64,000 bases of DNA from Christensenella sp. (GCA_022784465.1 JALFUR010000004.1:141804-205803), one strand, 5' to 3'; shown: positions 37,338 through 45,096, counted from the first letter of the stretch. Notes: generated by a model not told the origin, from the letters alone. A program made the numbers and translations.

Positions 37338-37352
37338 GTTCACATTTTTTTT
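37321..37352. terminator. Bidirectional terminator between the YczE-like gene and ffs
   Basis: An A-run, GTGAAC (37327-37332), loop AATAA, GTTCAC (37338-37343) and a T-run make a symmetric hairpin that can end plus-strand transcripts of the membrane protein gene and minus-strand SRP RNA. The loop AATAA includes the TAA stop of the upstream CDS. Confidence 0.88.
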
Positions 37353-37356
37353 ACAA

Positions 37357-37626
37357 AGGCCATGCATCCTATTTTGATAAAGATTACCTAAGTGTTACAA
37401 AAGTAGTTAACTCCCCTAAAGCTTCCTCGTGGCACATCAAACAATCTGCTTAATGCTGCTGCGGTCAAGCCCTGACATGGTTCACAGCGTTCAATTGCAC
37501 AAGACCTTAAGATCAACATCACTTGCTTAAGGCAAACCTTACATAACCAGTACCGAGATAGGCATTCAGCCCTGCTGTAGCGGATTGCAGGTGTAGGGCA
37601 CCGCTATCTCCCCACCTAGCATGGCA
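37357..37626 (-). ncRNA. ffs: SRP RNA, large (Alu-containing) form
   Basis: On the minus strand the 5' part reads 'GGTGGGGAGATAGCGGTGCC' and 'GCAGGGCTGAATGCC', the Alu-domain sequence of Bacillus/Clostridium scRNA. The S domain reads 'GTGAACCATGTCAGG' and 'AGCAGCATTAAGCAG', the helix 8 core. The ends pair (GCCATGC 5', GCATGGC 3'), giving about 268 nt, close to the 271 nt of B. subtilis. The apical loop of helix 8 is not GGAA: between CAGG and AGCAG stands GCTTGACCGC. A consensus promoter and a terminator flank the gene. Ends are good to a few bases. Confidence 0.93.
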
Positions 37627-37631
37627 TTACT

Positions 37632-37661
37632 ATTATATGTATAAAAAAATAGAAAAGTCAA
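37632..37661 (-). promoter_or_regulatory. ffs promoter
   Basis: On the minus strand, TTGACT (37656-37661), an 18-nt spacer and TATAAT (37632-37637). The predicted start at about 37625 coincides with the 5' GCCATGC arm of the SRP RNA. Confidence 0.88.
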
Positions 37662-37711
37662 ATAAGAAATATGTTGCTTTTGGACGCAATTATTGTAAAA
37701 TAAGTATGCAT

Positions 37712-37787
37712 AGGGGTATTGCCAAGCGGTAAGGCCACGGATTCTGACTCCGTCATTTCGTAGGTTCGAATCCTACTACCCCTGCCA
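37712..37787 (+). tRNA. tRNA-Gln (anticodon CUG)
   Basis: The 76-nt cloverleaf has acceptor arms AGGGGTA/TACCCCT, D-arm GCCAAGCGGTAAGGC, anticodon arm ACGGA-TTCTGAC-TCCGT (anticodon CTG, reading CAG), T-arm TAGG-TTCGAAT-CCTA and an encoded CCA. The start 'GGGGTATTGCCAAGCGG' is the usual bacterial tRNA-Gln pattern. It is divergent from ffs, 86 nt apart. Confidence 0.97.
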
Positions 37788-37925
37788 TATTATTAAAAAT
37801 ATTTATATTTTCACTTATTAATTTTATATATGTAAAAGTTTTTTCTAATCTTTGATTATATCTAGTTTTTATTCATAAAAGTCTATAGGTTGCGTTTATT
37901 GGAAATAATATTTAACAAAAATATT

Positions 37926-37956
37926 ACTTATGTAATAAGTTTTGAATTGCTGCAAT
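37926..37956 (+). promoter_or_regulatory. Two palindromes upstream of the SDR gene
   Basis: ACTTAT-GTA-ATAAGT (37926-37940) and ATTGC-T-GCAAT (37946-37956) are perfect inverted repeats, 28-58 nt before the ATG. They may be operator sites; no regulator gene is adjacent. The rest of the tRNA-to-SDR gap is AT-rich with no clear promoter. Confidence 0.4.
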
Positions 37957-37983
37957 AAAAGTTAATTATAAGGAGATAATTTT

Positions 37984-38787
37984 ATGAATAGATTAAAAGA
38001 TAAAGTAGCAGTTGTTACAGGTTCAACAAGTGGAATTGGTATTGGCATAGCACGACTATTTGCTAAAGAAGGAGCAAAGGTTGTAGTTTGCGGTAGAAGA
38101 CAAGAAAAAGGTCAAGCAGTTGTAGATAAAATTGTAGATGAAGGTGGCGAAGCTTTTTATCATTTTATGGATATAACTCAATTAGACAGTATTGAAAAGT
38201 TGTTTGCAGATACTGTTGAAAAATACGGAAAAATTGATATTTTAGTAAATAATGCTGCAAACGTCGCTTTAAAAGATGGACGTGTAGATGAACTTACTAG
38301 TGAGATGTGGGACAATATTTTCCAAAGCGATATGCGTGGAACTTTCTATACAACAAAAACAGTATTGCCATATTTACAAAAAAATGAAAAAGGTGGTTCT
38401 ATAATTAATATAGGATCAATGGCTTCATTTAGCGGAGATTTATCTTCTACAGCTTATGCATGTGCAAAAGCAGGTGTAGATAAATTAACTCAATATACAG
38501 CTTTACAATATGGAAAACAAAACATTCGTTGTAACTGCGTTCGCCCAGGTTTGATTGTTACACCGGAAAATGATGCACATGTTCCTCAAGTATTAAAAGA
38601 CATATTTACAAGTAATATTATGGTTAATCGCTATGGTTGTCCTGAAGACATTGGATATATGTGTGTATATCTTGCCTCAGATGAGAGCGAATATGTTACT
38701 GGTCAAATAGTAAATGTAGATGGTGGATTAAACTCTCACATTTCTACTGTTGCACAGTTCCGTCAATTAAACTCTCGTACTTGGTAA
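37984..38787 (+). CDS. Short-chain dehydrogenase/reductase (SDR)
   Basis: This 267-residue classical SDR has cofactor loop 'TGSTSGIGIGIA' (about 12-23), 'CGRRQEKG' (Arg pair after beta2, which can favour NADPH), 'LVNNAANVAL' (usually NNAG), Ser in 'INIGSMAS', catalytic 'YACAK' and 'RPGLIVTPEN'. The C-terminus 'VDGGLNSHISTVAQFRQLN' is characteristic of a hypothetical subgroup; the substrate cannot be assigned. A bile-salt-hydrolase-type gene lies 1.1 kb downstream, but similarity to known bile-acid HSDHs is not evident. 'AAGGAG' precedes the start. Confidence 0.88.
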   Translation: MNRLKDKVAVVTGSTSGIGIGIARLFAKEGAKVVVCGRRQEKGQAVVDKIVDEGGEAFYHFMDITQLDSIEKLFADTVEKYGKIDILVNNAANVALKDGRVDELTSEMWDNIFQSDMRGTFYTTKTVLPYLQKNEKGGSIINIGSMASFSGDLSSTAYACAKAGVDKLTQYTALQYGKQNIRCNCVRPGLIVTPENDAHVPQVLKDIFTSNIMVNRYGCPEDIGYMCVYLASDESEYVTGQIVNVDGGLNSHISTVAQFRQLNSRTW

Positions 38788-38815
38788 AATAGTAAAAAAA
38801 TTTTTTAAATAACTG

Positions 38816-38846
38816 TTGACTCTCCTCTTAGGGAATAGATTAGATT
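38816..38846 (+). promoter_or_regulatory. MerR-type promoter (19-nt spacer with internal dyad)
   Basis: TTGACT (38816-38821), a 19-nt spacer 'CTCCTCTTAGGGAATAGAT' and TAGATT (38841-38846). An over-long 19-nt spacer holding an imperfect dyad (6 of 9 positions around CTTAG) is the hallmark of promoters activated by MerR-family proteins. It is followed within ~50 nt by a terminator hairpin rather than a gene. Confidence 0.55.
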
Positions 38847-38892
38847 GTAATTGTAGAGCTAATTATAAATGAATTACCATTTTTAAGCAAAA

Positions 38893-38944
38893 TAATGGGG
38901 CAGCTGCAAATTTGTAAGGTTTTGCAATAGCCCATTTTTTTGGG
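38893..38944 (+). terminator. Hairpin terminator upstream of the alpha/beta hydrolase gene
   Basis: ATGGG...TGCAAA pairs with TTTGCA...CCCAT in a two-part stem, followed by TTTTTTT. It lies between the MerR-type promoter and the hydrolase promoter, so it would end or attenuate transcripts from the former. Confidence 0.7.
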
Positions 38945-38967
38945 TTTTCCTTACATTTTCTAAGTGG

Positions 38968-38973
38968 TATAAT
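38968..38973 (+). promoter_or_regulatory. Promoter -10 of the hydrolase gene
   Basis: TGgTATAAT, an extended -10, lies 20 nt before the ATG and after the hairpin terminator. The -35 is poor. Confidence 0.5.
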
Positions 38974-38993
38974 AAATTTATGGAGGAAAATTT

Positions 38994-39890
38994 ATGAAAG
39001 AGATTTTACTTAAATCTGTTGATGGATACGAATTGTGTGTCCATGTTTTTGAAGTTGAAAATTCAAAAGCTGTTATTGAAATTGCGCATGGAATGGAAGA
39101 ACATCAAGAAAGATATGAAGGCTTTGTTGAATATTTAAATAAAGCCGGTTTTACCGTAGTTACAGCAGATATGAGAGGACATGGAAAAAATGCAAAGCTT
39201 CTTGGTTATTTTGAATCTAAAAATGCTGCAGATTTACTAGTTGAGGATCAACTTGTTATTGCAAAATATATTAAAGATAATTATTTAGATCAAAAAATCT
39301 ATCTTTTTGCTCATTCTATGGGAACTATTATTGCTAGAAATACTTTGCTTAAGAATTCTAAAACTTTTGATAAAGTATGCTTATGCGGATATCCTAATTA
39401 CCAAGCTGCTGCTGGAATTGGAAGAATGCTTGCAAAGCTTATTATGGCAATTAAAGGTGAAAAATATAAATCACCACTACTTGAATCAATGGCAGTTGGT
39501 GCTTTTAATAAGGCAATTAAAAATCCAAAAACGCCAGTAGATTGGATAAGTGTAAACGAAGATAATGTAAAAGCTTATATAGAAGATCCATTATCTGGAG
39601 TTGCATTTTCAACATCAGCATATGTTGCTTTATTTACACTTGTTATTAATATGCATAAACCTCAAAACTATGTTGACGTAAATAGCACTTGTCCACTACT
39701 TTGTATTAGCGGAAAAGATGATCCTTGTACAGGTGGAGAAAAAGGAACGGAAGATTCAATCAATGTTTTAAAACAAGCAGGATTTGAAAACATTAAAAAA
39801 ATCTCATATGACAATATGAGACATGAGATTTTAAATGAAGCTGATCGCGAACTTGTTTATAAAGATGTAGTAGATTTTTATAAAAACTAG
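38994..39890 (+). CDS. Alpha/beta hydrolase, monoacylglycerol lipase/lysophospholipase-like
   Basis: The 298-residue protein fits the serine aminopeptidase S33/Hydrolase_4 group: 'IAHGMEEHQERYEGF' (oxyanion region), 'ADMRGHGKNAK', nucleophile Ser in 'LFAHSMGTIIARN', Asp in 'ISGKDDPCTGG' and His in 'DNMRHEILNE'. Members cleave monoglycerides or lysophospholipids; the true substrate is unknown. 'GGAGG' precedes the ATG. The gene shares its last four bases (CTAG) with the stop of the convergent choloylglycine hydrolase gene. Confidence 0.88.
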   Translation: MKEILLKSVDGYELCVHVFEVENSKAVIEIAHGMEEHQERYEGFVEYLNKAGFTVVTADMRGHGKNAKLLGYFESKNAADLLVEDQLVIAKYIKDNYLDQKIYLFAHSMGTIIARNTLLKNSKTFDKVCLCGYPNYQAAAGIGRMLAKLIMAIKGEKYKSPLLESMAVGAFNKAIKNPKTPVDWISVNEDNVKAYIEDPLSGVAFSTSAYVALFTLVINMHKPQNYVDVNSTCPLLCISGKDDPCTGGEKGTEDSINVLKQAGFENIKKISYDNMRHEILNEADRELVYKDVVDFYKN

Positions 39891-40858
39891 TTCTGCAAGA
39901 AAAACTTTTCTTTTCTAATAATAGGGTAGGATATTAGTTCATTTTTAGATAAATCTTCTTTAAACATTTCTATCTTACTTATTTGATGATTTTCATAAGT
40001 TGAATAATAGTATATACCTTGTGTTGCATTACAGCATGAGGTATATATTGTTTTTTCGTATTTATTTTTTTCAACTTCACAACAACCATATTGTTGCTCA
40101 ACGGAGTTTAATATGTGGAAAAATTGATTTACACTTTCTTCTTCTTGTTCGCCAGCTTTAGAGTTTTTCTTTACAAAATATGCTCTAACAAATCTGGATT
40201 TTGAAGATAAATCTCCGGGTAAGCCAACAGCACCAAGGCCTCTTGAATAAGAAGAATAATCTTTGTTATCTTCAATATATTCAGGGCTTTTTGGAGACAA
40301 TTTGTTGTATTTTCTTAGATTTTCCATTTGGATGTTAAAAGGTGGATTATTTGTTAAAACACCGACTTCATTATCGTAAATATTTAATCCTTCTTTAGTA
40401 CTTTCAATTGTTATAGCAGAATCTTTATCACTTACAATCCAATGAAGTGATGCTGGTGGTATTTTATCGCTGAATGGTTTATTTGTAATGTTAATTTTTG
40501 AAAGTAAAACTTTGGCTTCGTCAATGTTTTTGCATTGAGAAAGAATCCATAAAATAAACTCATATTGTGAGACATTGTCTTTGTCATTTACTTCATCATT
40601 GTATACTGCGTTACGAGTAAAGTTTAATCCTGCAATAGCAAGACCCTGCTCATTGATTGCATCATAATATAGCGGATAATTATTGCAAATGTGAGCCATT
40701 CCAATAATGCTGTAATGATTTTTAAGTATTGTATTATTTGAAAATTTTATTTCATAATTTCTTGGAGTAATTGTTACTTCTTCTCCAAAAGAAAACTCAT
40801 AATCAAGTGTTCTTCCAAAATAAAAATCTTTAGTTTTAAATGTTATTGCAGTACACAT
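39887..40858 (-). CDS. Choloylglycine hydrolase family protein (bile salt hydrolase/penicillin V acylase type)
   Basis: This is an Ntn-hydrolase of 323 residues. Cys2 follows the initiator Met ('MCTAITF') and becomes the nucleophile. 'FGRTLDYEFSFGE' supplies Arg16 and Asp19, 'VLTNNPPFNIQMENLRKY' the oxyanion Asn, and 'GLPGDLSSKSRFVRAYF' the conserved Arg. The NNPPF and GLPGD.SS.SRF segments favour a bile salt hydrolase, which deconjugates taurine/glycine bile acids in the gut; penicillin V acylase activity cannot be excluded. No signal peptide is visible, consistent with a cytosolic enzyme. Confidence 0.9.
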   Translation of the reverse strand: MCTAITFKTKDFYFGRTLDYEFSFGEEVTITPRNYEIKFSNNTILKNHYSIIGMAHICNNYPLYYDAINEQGLAIAGLNFTRNAVYNDEVNDKDNVSQYEFILWILSQCKNIDEAKVLLSKINITNKPFSDKIPPASLHWIVSDKDSAITIESTKEGLNIYDNEVGVLTNNPPFNIQMENLRKYNKLSPKSPEYIEDNKDYSSYSRGLGAVGLPGDLSSKSRFVRAYFVKKNSKAGEQEEESVNQFFHILNSVEQQYGCCEVEKNKYEKTIYTSCCNATQGIYYYSTYENHQISKIEMFKEDLSKNELISYPIIRKEKFFLQN

Positions 40859-40958
40859 ATACTTTGCTCCAAAATTATTTCTAATTTTATTTTATACCAA
40901 AAAGAATTAAATCTATTAAAATTATTAAAGTTTTTTTAAATAAAAAAGCCTAATATGC

Positions 40959-40964
40959 TAAAAT
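40959..40964 (+). promoter_or_regulatory. Promoter -10 of the ABM-hypothetical-esterase unit
   Basis: TGcTAAAAT extended -10 (40956-40964), about 30 nt before the ABM gene. No good -35 is present. Confidence 0.5.
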
Positions 40965-40993
40965 AGAAATATCAAATAGACAAAGGAATATTT

Positions 40994-41281
40994 ATGGTAG
41001 TTTTAAACGTTACTTTTAAAAGCAAAGATAATTTAGCACTTTTATATGTTAAGGAACTTGAATCAAATGGTATGGCTGAATATGTCAGACATGAAAAGGG
41101 AAATCATAAATATGATTACTATCTTCCACTTAAGGAAAACGGTGAAGTATTGCTTGTTGAAAAATGGGATACTTTAGAAGATTTGAATGCGCATTTAAGT
41201 TCGGATAATATTAAAAAAATGCAAGAAATAAAGAAAAAATACAACATTGAAACAAATCTTGAAAAATATTTTGTAGAGTAA
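40994..41281 (+). CDS. Antibiotic biosynthesis monooxygenase (ABM) domain protein, putative quinol monooxygenase
   Basis: The 95-residue single-domain protein has the dimeric alpha+beta barrel pattern of the ABM/YgiN family: 'VLNVTFKSKDNLALLYVKEL', 'CRHEKGNHKYDYYLP'-like strand ('VRHEKGNHKYDYY') and 'LLVEKWDTLEDLNAHLSSDNIKKM'. Such proteins oxidise quinols or act on small aromatic compounds without cofactors; specific activity is unknown. It is followed after 2 nt by the next gene, so the two are co-transcribed. Confidence 0.8.
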   Translation: MVVLNVTFKSKDNLALLYVKELESNGMAEYVRHEKGNHKYDYYLPLKENGEVLLVEKWDTLEDLNAHLSSDNIKKMQEIKKKYNIETNLEKYFVE

Positions 41282-41283
41282 TT

Positions 41284-41595
41284 ATGGACCAAGTAGAAAT
41301 TAAAAATTATATAAAGAATATATGCGATGAATTCAATGTAATCATTGAAGATATTATATTAGAAGTTATTAAGCCTAAAACTGACGAAATTGACTGTTCT
41401 CTTGGAATGGGAAGAGCAGATGAGGTTTTAAGCGAAGGCGTTTATGCTCTTTGGGAATGTGCAAAGGATTTAGCTATAAATAAAGAGTTTTTGGCTGTTA
41501 TGATAAAGGAGTTTTTAGATTTTCAAGAAATATCTCAAATTGATATTCAAAAACAAATAAATGAAATAGTAAAACTTAAGGATTTATTAGTATGA
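41284..41595 (+). CDS. Unknown 103-residue helical protein
   Basis: I do not recognise this family. The protein is acidic and predicted mostly helical, with no signal peptide or membrane segment. A central glycine-containing segment 'DCSLGMGRADEVLSEGVYALWECA' stands out. Its start is 2 nt after the ABM gene and its stop overlaps the esterase start by 4 nt (ATGA), so it is translated with both. Context suggests a part in the same small-molecule reaction, but this is only inference. Confidence 0.6.
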   Translation: MDQVEIKNYIKNICDEFNVIIEDIILEVIKPKTDEIDCSLGMGRADEVLSEGVYALWECAKDLAINKEFLAVMIKEFLDFQEISQIDIQKQINEIVKLKDLLV

Positions 41596-42920
41596 TAATT
41601 AATACAAAATGTGGAGCAATTGAAGGTATTGATTCACCATTTAATCCTAATGTAGAAATATTTAGGGGAATAAGATACGCAAAGGCAAATAGGTTTTCTC
41701 TTCCAGTTTTAGTAGATAAATGGGAGGGAGTATATGATGCTACGAACTTTAAAGCTTGCTGTTTTCAGCAAAGAGCTTTTGAGGATGAATCTAAAAATCC
41801 TAGTAAAAAGTTTTACTACAACGAATTTAGAAAAGATGACACTTTTACATATTCTGAAGATTGTTTATTTTTAAATATATGGAGAGAAAAAAACGCAAAC
41901 AATGCGCCTGTTTTAATATATGTGCATGGCGGAAGCTTTCTTGGCGGTTGTGGAAATGAAAAACACTTTCAAGGAGAGAAGTGGTGTGAAAAGGGAGTAA
42001 TTGTAGTTACTATAAATTACAGATTAGGGCCACTTGGCTTTTTAAATGTCAATGAAATGCAAGGCAATTTTGCTTTGCATGATATTATGGCAGCAATAAA
42101 TTGGATTGAAAAAAACATTAAAGATTACGGCGGAGATTGTAATAATATAACGCTTGCTGGGCAAAGCGCAGGAGCCATTGCAGTAACGACTTTGCTTTTG
42201 TCTAAAAAAGTTAATCATAAAGCAATTTTGTTGAGCGGCGGTGGCGTTGGACATTTTATGAATCCTGGCAAATATTCTAAAGCTAAAGTTCAAAAATTTT
42301 GGAATAAAGTTGTAGAAAAATTGAATTTAAACTCACTTAATGAAATATATTCTGTCTCTGTAGAGAAAATATTTGAAGCGTTTAAAGAAGTTTCAAAACA
42401 TCATCCTATTGCTTCTTTTTATTCTTGCTCGCCATATATAGATAATTACTTTTTGCTAGATAAGGGAACAAAAATATTTAAGAATCTAAAACAGGTAGAT
42501 ACTCCTTGTATTTTATCTTCTACATCTGAAGATATTGTTCCACCAATTTTATTCAATATGAATAAAAAGTGGACAAGAAAATTTGCAAATTCATATAGAG
42601 CGTATTTTTCTATAAATTTGCCTGGAGATAATAAGGGCGCATTTCACTCATCTGATTTGTGGTATTTCTTTGGCTCGCTAGATAAGTGTTGGAGACCTTT
42701 TACAGAAGATGATTATAACTTATCTAACTTAATGATAGATTATTATTCAAATTTTGTTAAATCGTCTAATCCTAATTTTGAGGGTCACAATATATGGTTA
42801 AAGCAAACAAAAGACATGAGTAAGGTTATGGTGTTTAATAAAAATCCGTATTTTGGCAAAATTAATAAGTGTAAACTATATTTATCTTTGTTTGGTTTGC
42901 ATGGAAAAGGAGAAAATTAA
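41592..42920 (+). CDS. Type-B carboxylesterase (para-nitrobenzyl esterase-like)
   Basis: The 442-residue protein has 'NTKCGAIEGIDSP' at the N-terminus, 'EDCLFLNIWR', oxyanion 'YVHGGSFLGGCGNEK', nucleophile elbow 'LAGQSAGAIAVTTLL', an acidic residue in 'SSTSEDIVPP' and the catalytic His in 'GAFHSSDLWYFFG'. All triad elements are intact. It is ~50-60 residues shorter than usual family members. It is cytosolic (no signal peptide). The native ester is unknown; the linked ABM gene hints at aromatic or polyketide-like substrates. Confidence 0.9.
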   Translation: MIINTKCGAIEGIDSPFNPNVEIFRGIRYAKANRFSLPVLVDKWEGVYDATNFKACCFQQRAFEDESKNPSKKFYYNEFRKDDTFTYSEDCLFLNIWREKNANNAPVLIYVHGGSFLGGCGNEKHFQGEKWCEKGVIVVTINYRLGPLGFLNVNEMQGNFALHDIMAAINWIEKNIKDYGGDCNNITLAGQSAGAIAVTTLLLSKKVNHKAILLSGGGVGHFMNPGKYSKAKVQKFWNKVVEKLNLNSLNEIYSVSVEKIFEAFKEVSKHHPIASFYSCSPYIDNYFLLDKGTKIFKNLKQVDTPCILSSTSEDIVPPILFNMNKKWTRKFANSYRAYFSINLPGDNKGAFHSSDLWYFFGSLDKCWRPFTEDDYNLSNLMIDYYSNFVKSSNPNFEGHNIWLKQTKDMSKVMVFNKNPYFGKINKCKLYLSLFGLHGKGEN

Positions 42921-42994
42921 TTAAAAATAATTTAAATTAATTACTCTTATATGCTAATATAAATTAGATTATTTTATTTTTATAAAGGTGATGT

Positions 42995-44152
42995 ATGAAA
43001 AATATAACAAAGGATGTTTATTATGTTGGTGTAAATGATCACGATATTGATTTATTTGAAGGTCAATATATAGTGCCAAATGGTATGGCTTATAATTCTT
43101 ATGTAATAGTTGATGAAAAAGTAGCAATTATTGATACTGTTGATAAGAATTTTACTTCTCAATGGCTTAACAATGTTAAAGAAGCTTTAGCTGGAAAGAC
43201 TCCCGATTATTTGATTGTTCAACATATGGAACCAGACCATTCTGCAAATATTGTTAATTTAATAAATGAATATCCTAATATTCAAGTTGTAGGTAATGCA
43301 AAAACTTTTGATATGATCAAAAACTTCTTTGGAGATTCAATTAGTTTTTCTAAACTTGAAGTTAAAAACAACGATACATTATCTCTTGGTGCACATAACT
43401 TAACTTTCATCTTTGCTCCAATGGTTCATTGGCCAGAAGTTATGGTAAGTTATGATTCATTAGACAAAATTTTATTCTCAGCTGATGCTTTTGGTAAATT
43501 CGGGGCATTAGATGTTGATGAAGATTGGGCTTGTGAAGCTAGACGTTATTATTTTGGAATAGTAGGCAAATATGGCGCTCAAGTACAAATGCTATTGAAA
43601 AAAGTAGCAGCACTTGATGTTAAAACCATTTGTCCATTACACGGACCAATTTTAGATAAAGATTTGGAATATTATGTAAATAAATACGATATTTGGTCTT
43701 CATATAATGTTGAATCTGAAGGAGTTATGATTGCATATACTTCAGTATATGGAAATACTAAAAAAGCTGCAGAATATCTAAAAGATAAATTGTTAGCGTT
43801 AGGATGTGCTAAAGTTGTTTTCTGCGATTTAGCAAGAGAAGATATGGCAGAGGCTGTTGAAGATGGATTTAGATATGGAAAACTGGTTTTAGCAACAACA
43901 ACATATAATGGAGAAATATTCCCATTTATGAAAACATTTGTAGACCACTTGGTTGAAAGGGGATATACAAATAGAACTATAGGAATAATTGAAAATGGTT
44001 CTTGGGCTCCAATGGCTGCTAAGTATATTAAAGCCATGATGGAAAAATTAAAAAATATTACATGGCTTGATCAAGTAGTTACTATTAAATCTGCTATGAA
44101 TAAAGAGAACGAAAAACAATTAGATTTAATGGCTCAAGAATTGTTGAAATAA
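42995..44152 (+). CDS. Flavodiiron protein (FprA family A-type flavoprotein)
   Basis: The 385-residue protein has two domains. The N-terminal beta-lactamase-like diiron domain (about 1-245) shows ligands in 'VQHMEPDHSANIV' (H-x-E-x-D-H), 'PMVHWPEVM', 'SADAFGKFGA' and 'CPLHGP'. The C-terminal flavodoxin domain (about 250-385) starts 'MIAYTSVYGNTKKAAEYL'. These proteins reduce O2 or NO to protect anaerobes, with electrons from rubredoxin or similar. It is monocistronic: an extended -10 (TGcTAATAT near 42955) precedes it and a terminator follows. Confidence 0.95.
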   Translation: MKNITKDVYYVGVNDHDIDLFEGQYIVPNGMAYNSYVIVDEKVAIIDTVDKNFTSQWLNNVKEALAGKTPDYLIVQHMEPDHSANIVNLINEYPNIQVVGNAKTFDMIKNFFGDSISFSKLEVKNNDTLSLGAHNLTFIFAPMVHWPEVMVSYDSLDKILFSADAFGKFGALDVDEDWACEARRYYFGIVGKYGAQVQMLLKKVAALDVKTICPLHGPILDKDLEYYVNKYDIWSSYNVESEGVMIAYTSVYGNTKKAAEYLKDKLLALGCAKVVFCDLAREDMAEAVEDGFRYGKLVLATTTYNGEIFPFMKTFVDHLVERGYTNRTIGIIENGSWAPMAAKYIKAMMEKLKNITWLDQVVTIKSAMNKENEKQLDLMAQELLK

Positions 44153-44172
44153 TATAATTTAGTGCTTTATAT

Positions 44173-44213
44173 AAAAACTGTTAAGATGATTTTCTTAGCA
44201 GTTTTTTTTTCAT
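44173..44213 (+). terminator. Terminator after the flavodiiron protein gene
   Basis: AAAACTGtTAAG pairs with CTTAgCAGTTTT around a short loop and runs into nine or more Ts. Confidence 0.92.
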
Positions 44214-44276
44214 ATTTTTTTACCTTTTTCATAAATATATAATAGATAAGATTTAGATACAATTTTATCAAATAAT

Positions 44277-44309
44277 AGACAAAAACATGCTTTGTATTTG
44301 TCTTAATAT
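44277..44309 (+). promoter_or_regulatory. Inverted repeat before the polysaccharide deacetylase gene
   Basis: AGACAAA and TTTGTCT are separated by about 14 nt and sit just before the gene's leader. They could be an operator or a leader hairpin. No T-run follows, so it is not a terminator. Confidence 0.35.
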
Positions 44310-44320
44310 TATGAGGCTGA

Positions 44321-45085
44321 ATGACAGTAATTATTTACAAAAAAACATTAATAGTAATTTTAATTATAATTGCAATTTTTGTTTGCTCAATGAGTTTGTA
44401 TAAAAATGATGAAGTTGCACTTGCATTAAATAGTAAAGTAAATAAAAAACTGCCAGTATATAGCGTGGAGGATGATACAAAAGTTTCTTTAACTTTTGAT
44501 GCTGCTTGGGGAGCGGATAAAACGGAAGAAATATTAAACACATTAAACAAGTTTAATGTGAAAGGTACATTTTTCTTGGTAGGATTTTGGATAGATAAAT
44601 ATCCAAGTTTAGTTAAAAAAATATATGATTTAGGATTTGATATTGGCAATCATAGTATTACTCATTTAGATATGACAAAACTAAATGAAAGTCAAAGAAT
44701 AAATGAAATAAATTTAACTAATGAAAAAATAAAAAACATAACAGGAGAAAGTCCAAAGTTCTTTAGGTTTCCATATGGCGCATATAACTTAGATAGTGTG
44801 TTAAGTGTAGAAAAACAAGGGATGATTCCAATTCAATGGGATGTAGATTCGTTAGATTGGAAAGGACTAAATGAAACAGAAATATTGAAGAGAATTCAAG
44901 ATAAAGTTAAAGGGGGATCAATTATACTTTTTCATAATAATTCTGAACATGTATTGGATGCTTTGCCGCTTGTTGTTGATTACTTGCTAAGCAAAAATTA
45001 TGAATTAGTGCCCCTTTCTCAACTTGTCTATGAAGATAATTACATTATAGATATAAACGGTGTTCAGCATCGAAATGTAATATAA
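44321..45085 (+). CDS. Polysaccharide deacetylase (NodB domain, PdaB-like)
   Basis: The 254-residue protein has an N-terminal signal anchor ('IVILIIIAIFVCSMSL') and then a NodB domain facing outside. Motif 1 is 'SLTFDAAWGADKTEEIL' (TFDxxW variant with the metal Asp), motif 2 'IGNHSITHLDMTKL' (HxxxH metal site), motif 3 'FFRFPYGAYN', motif 4 'PIQWDVDSLDW' and motif 5 'GSIILFHNN'. The TFDAAWG variant is typical of clostridial spore or cell-wall deacetylases of the PdaB/YlxY class. 'GAGG' precedes the ATG. Confidence 0.88.
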   Translation: MTVIIYKKTLIVILIIIAIFVCSMSLYKNDEVALALNSKVNKKLPVYSVEDDTKVSLTFDAAWGADKTEEILNTLNKFNVKGTFFLVGFWIDKYPSLVKKIYDLGFDIGNHSITHLDMTKLNESQRINEINLTNEKIKNITGESPKFFRFPYGAYNLDSVLSVEKQGMIPIQWDVDSLDWKGLNETEILKRIQDKVKGGSIILFHNNSEHVLDALPLVVDYLLSKNYELVPLSQLVYEDNYIIDINGVQHRNVI

Positions 45086-45096
45086 GGAGGTTTCGC

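Noticed and set aside
43672-44037. Minus-strand ORF of 121 residues in the flavodiiron gene
   Set aside because: Shadow of the flavodoxin domain; no ribosome binding site or homology signal.
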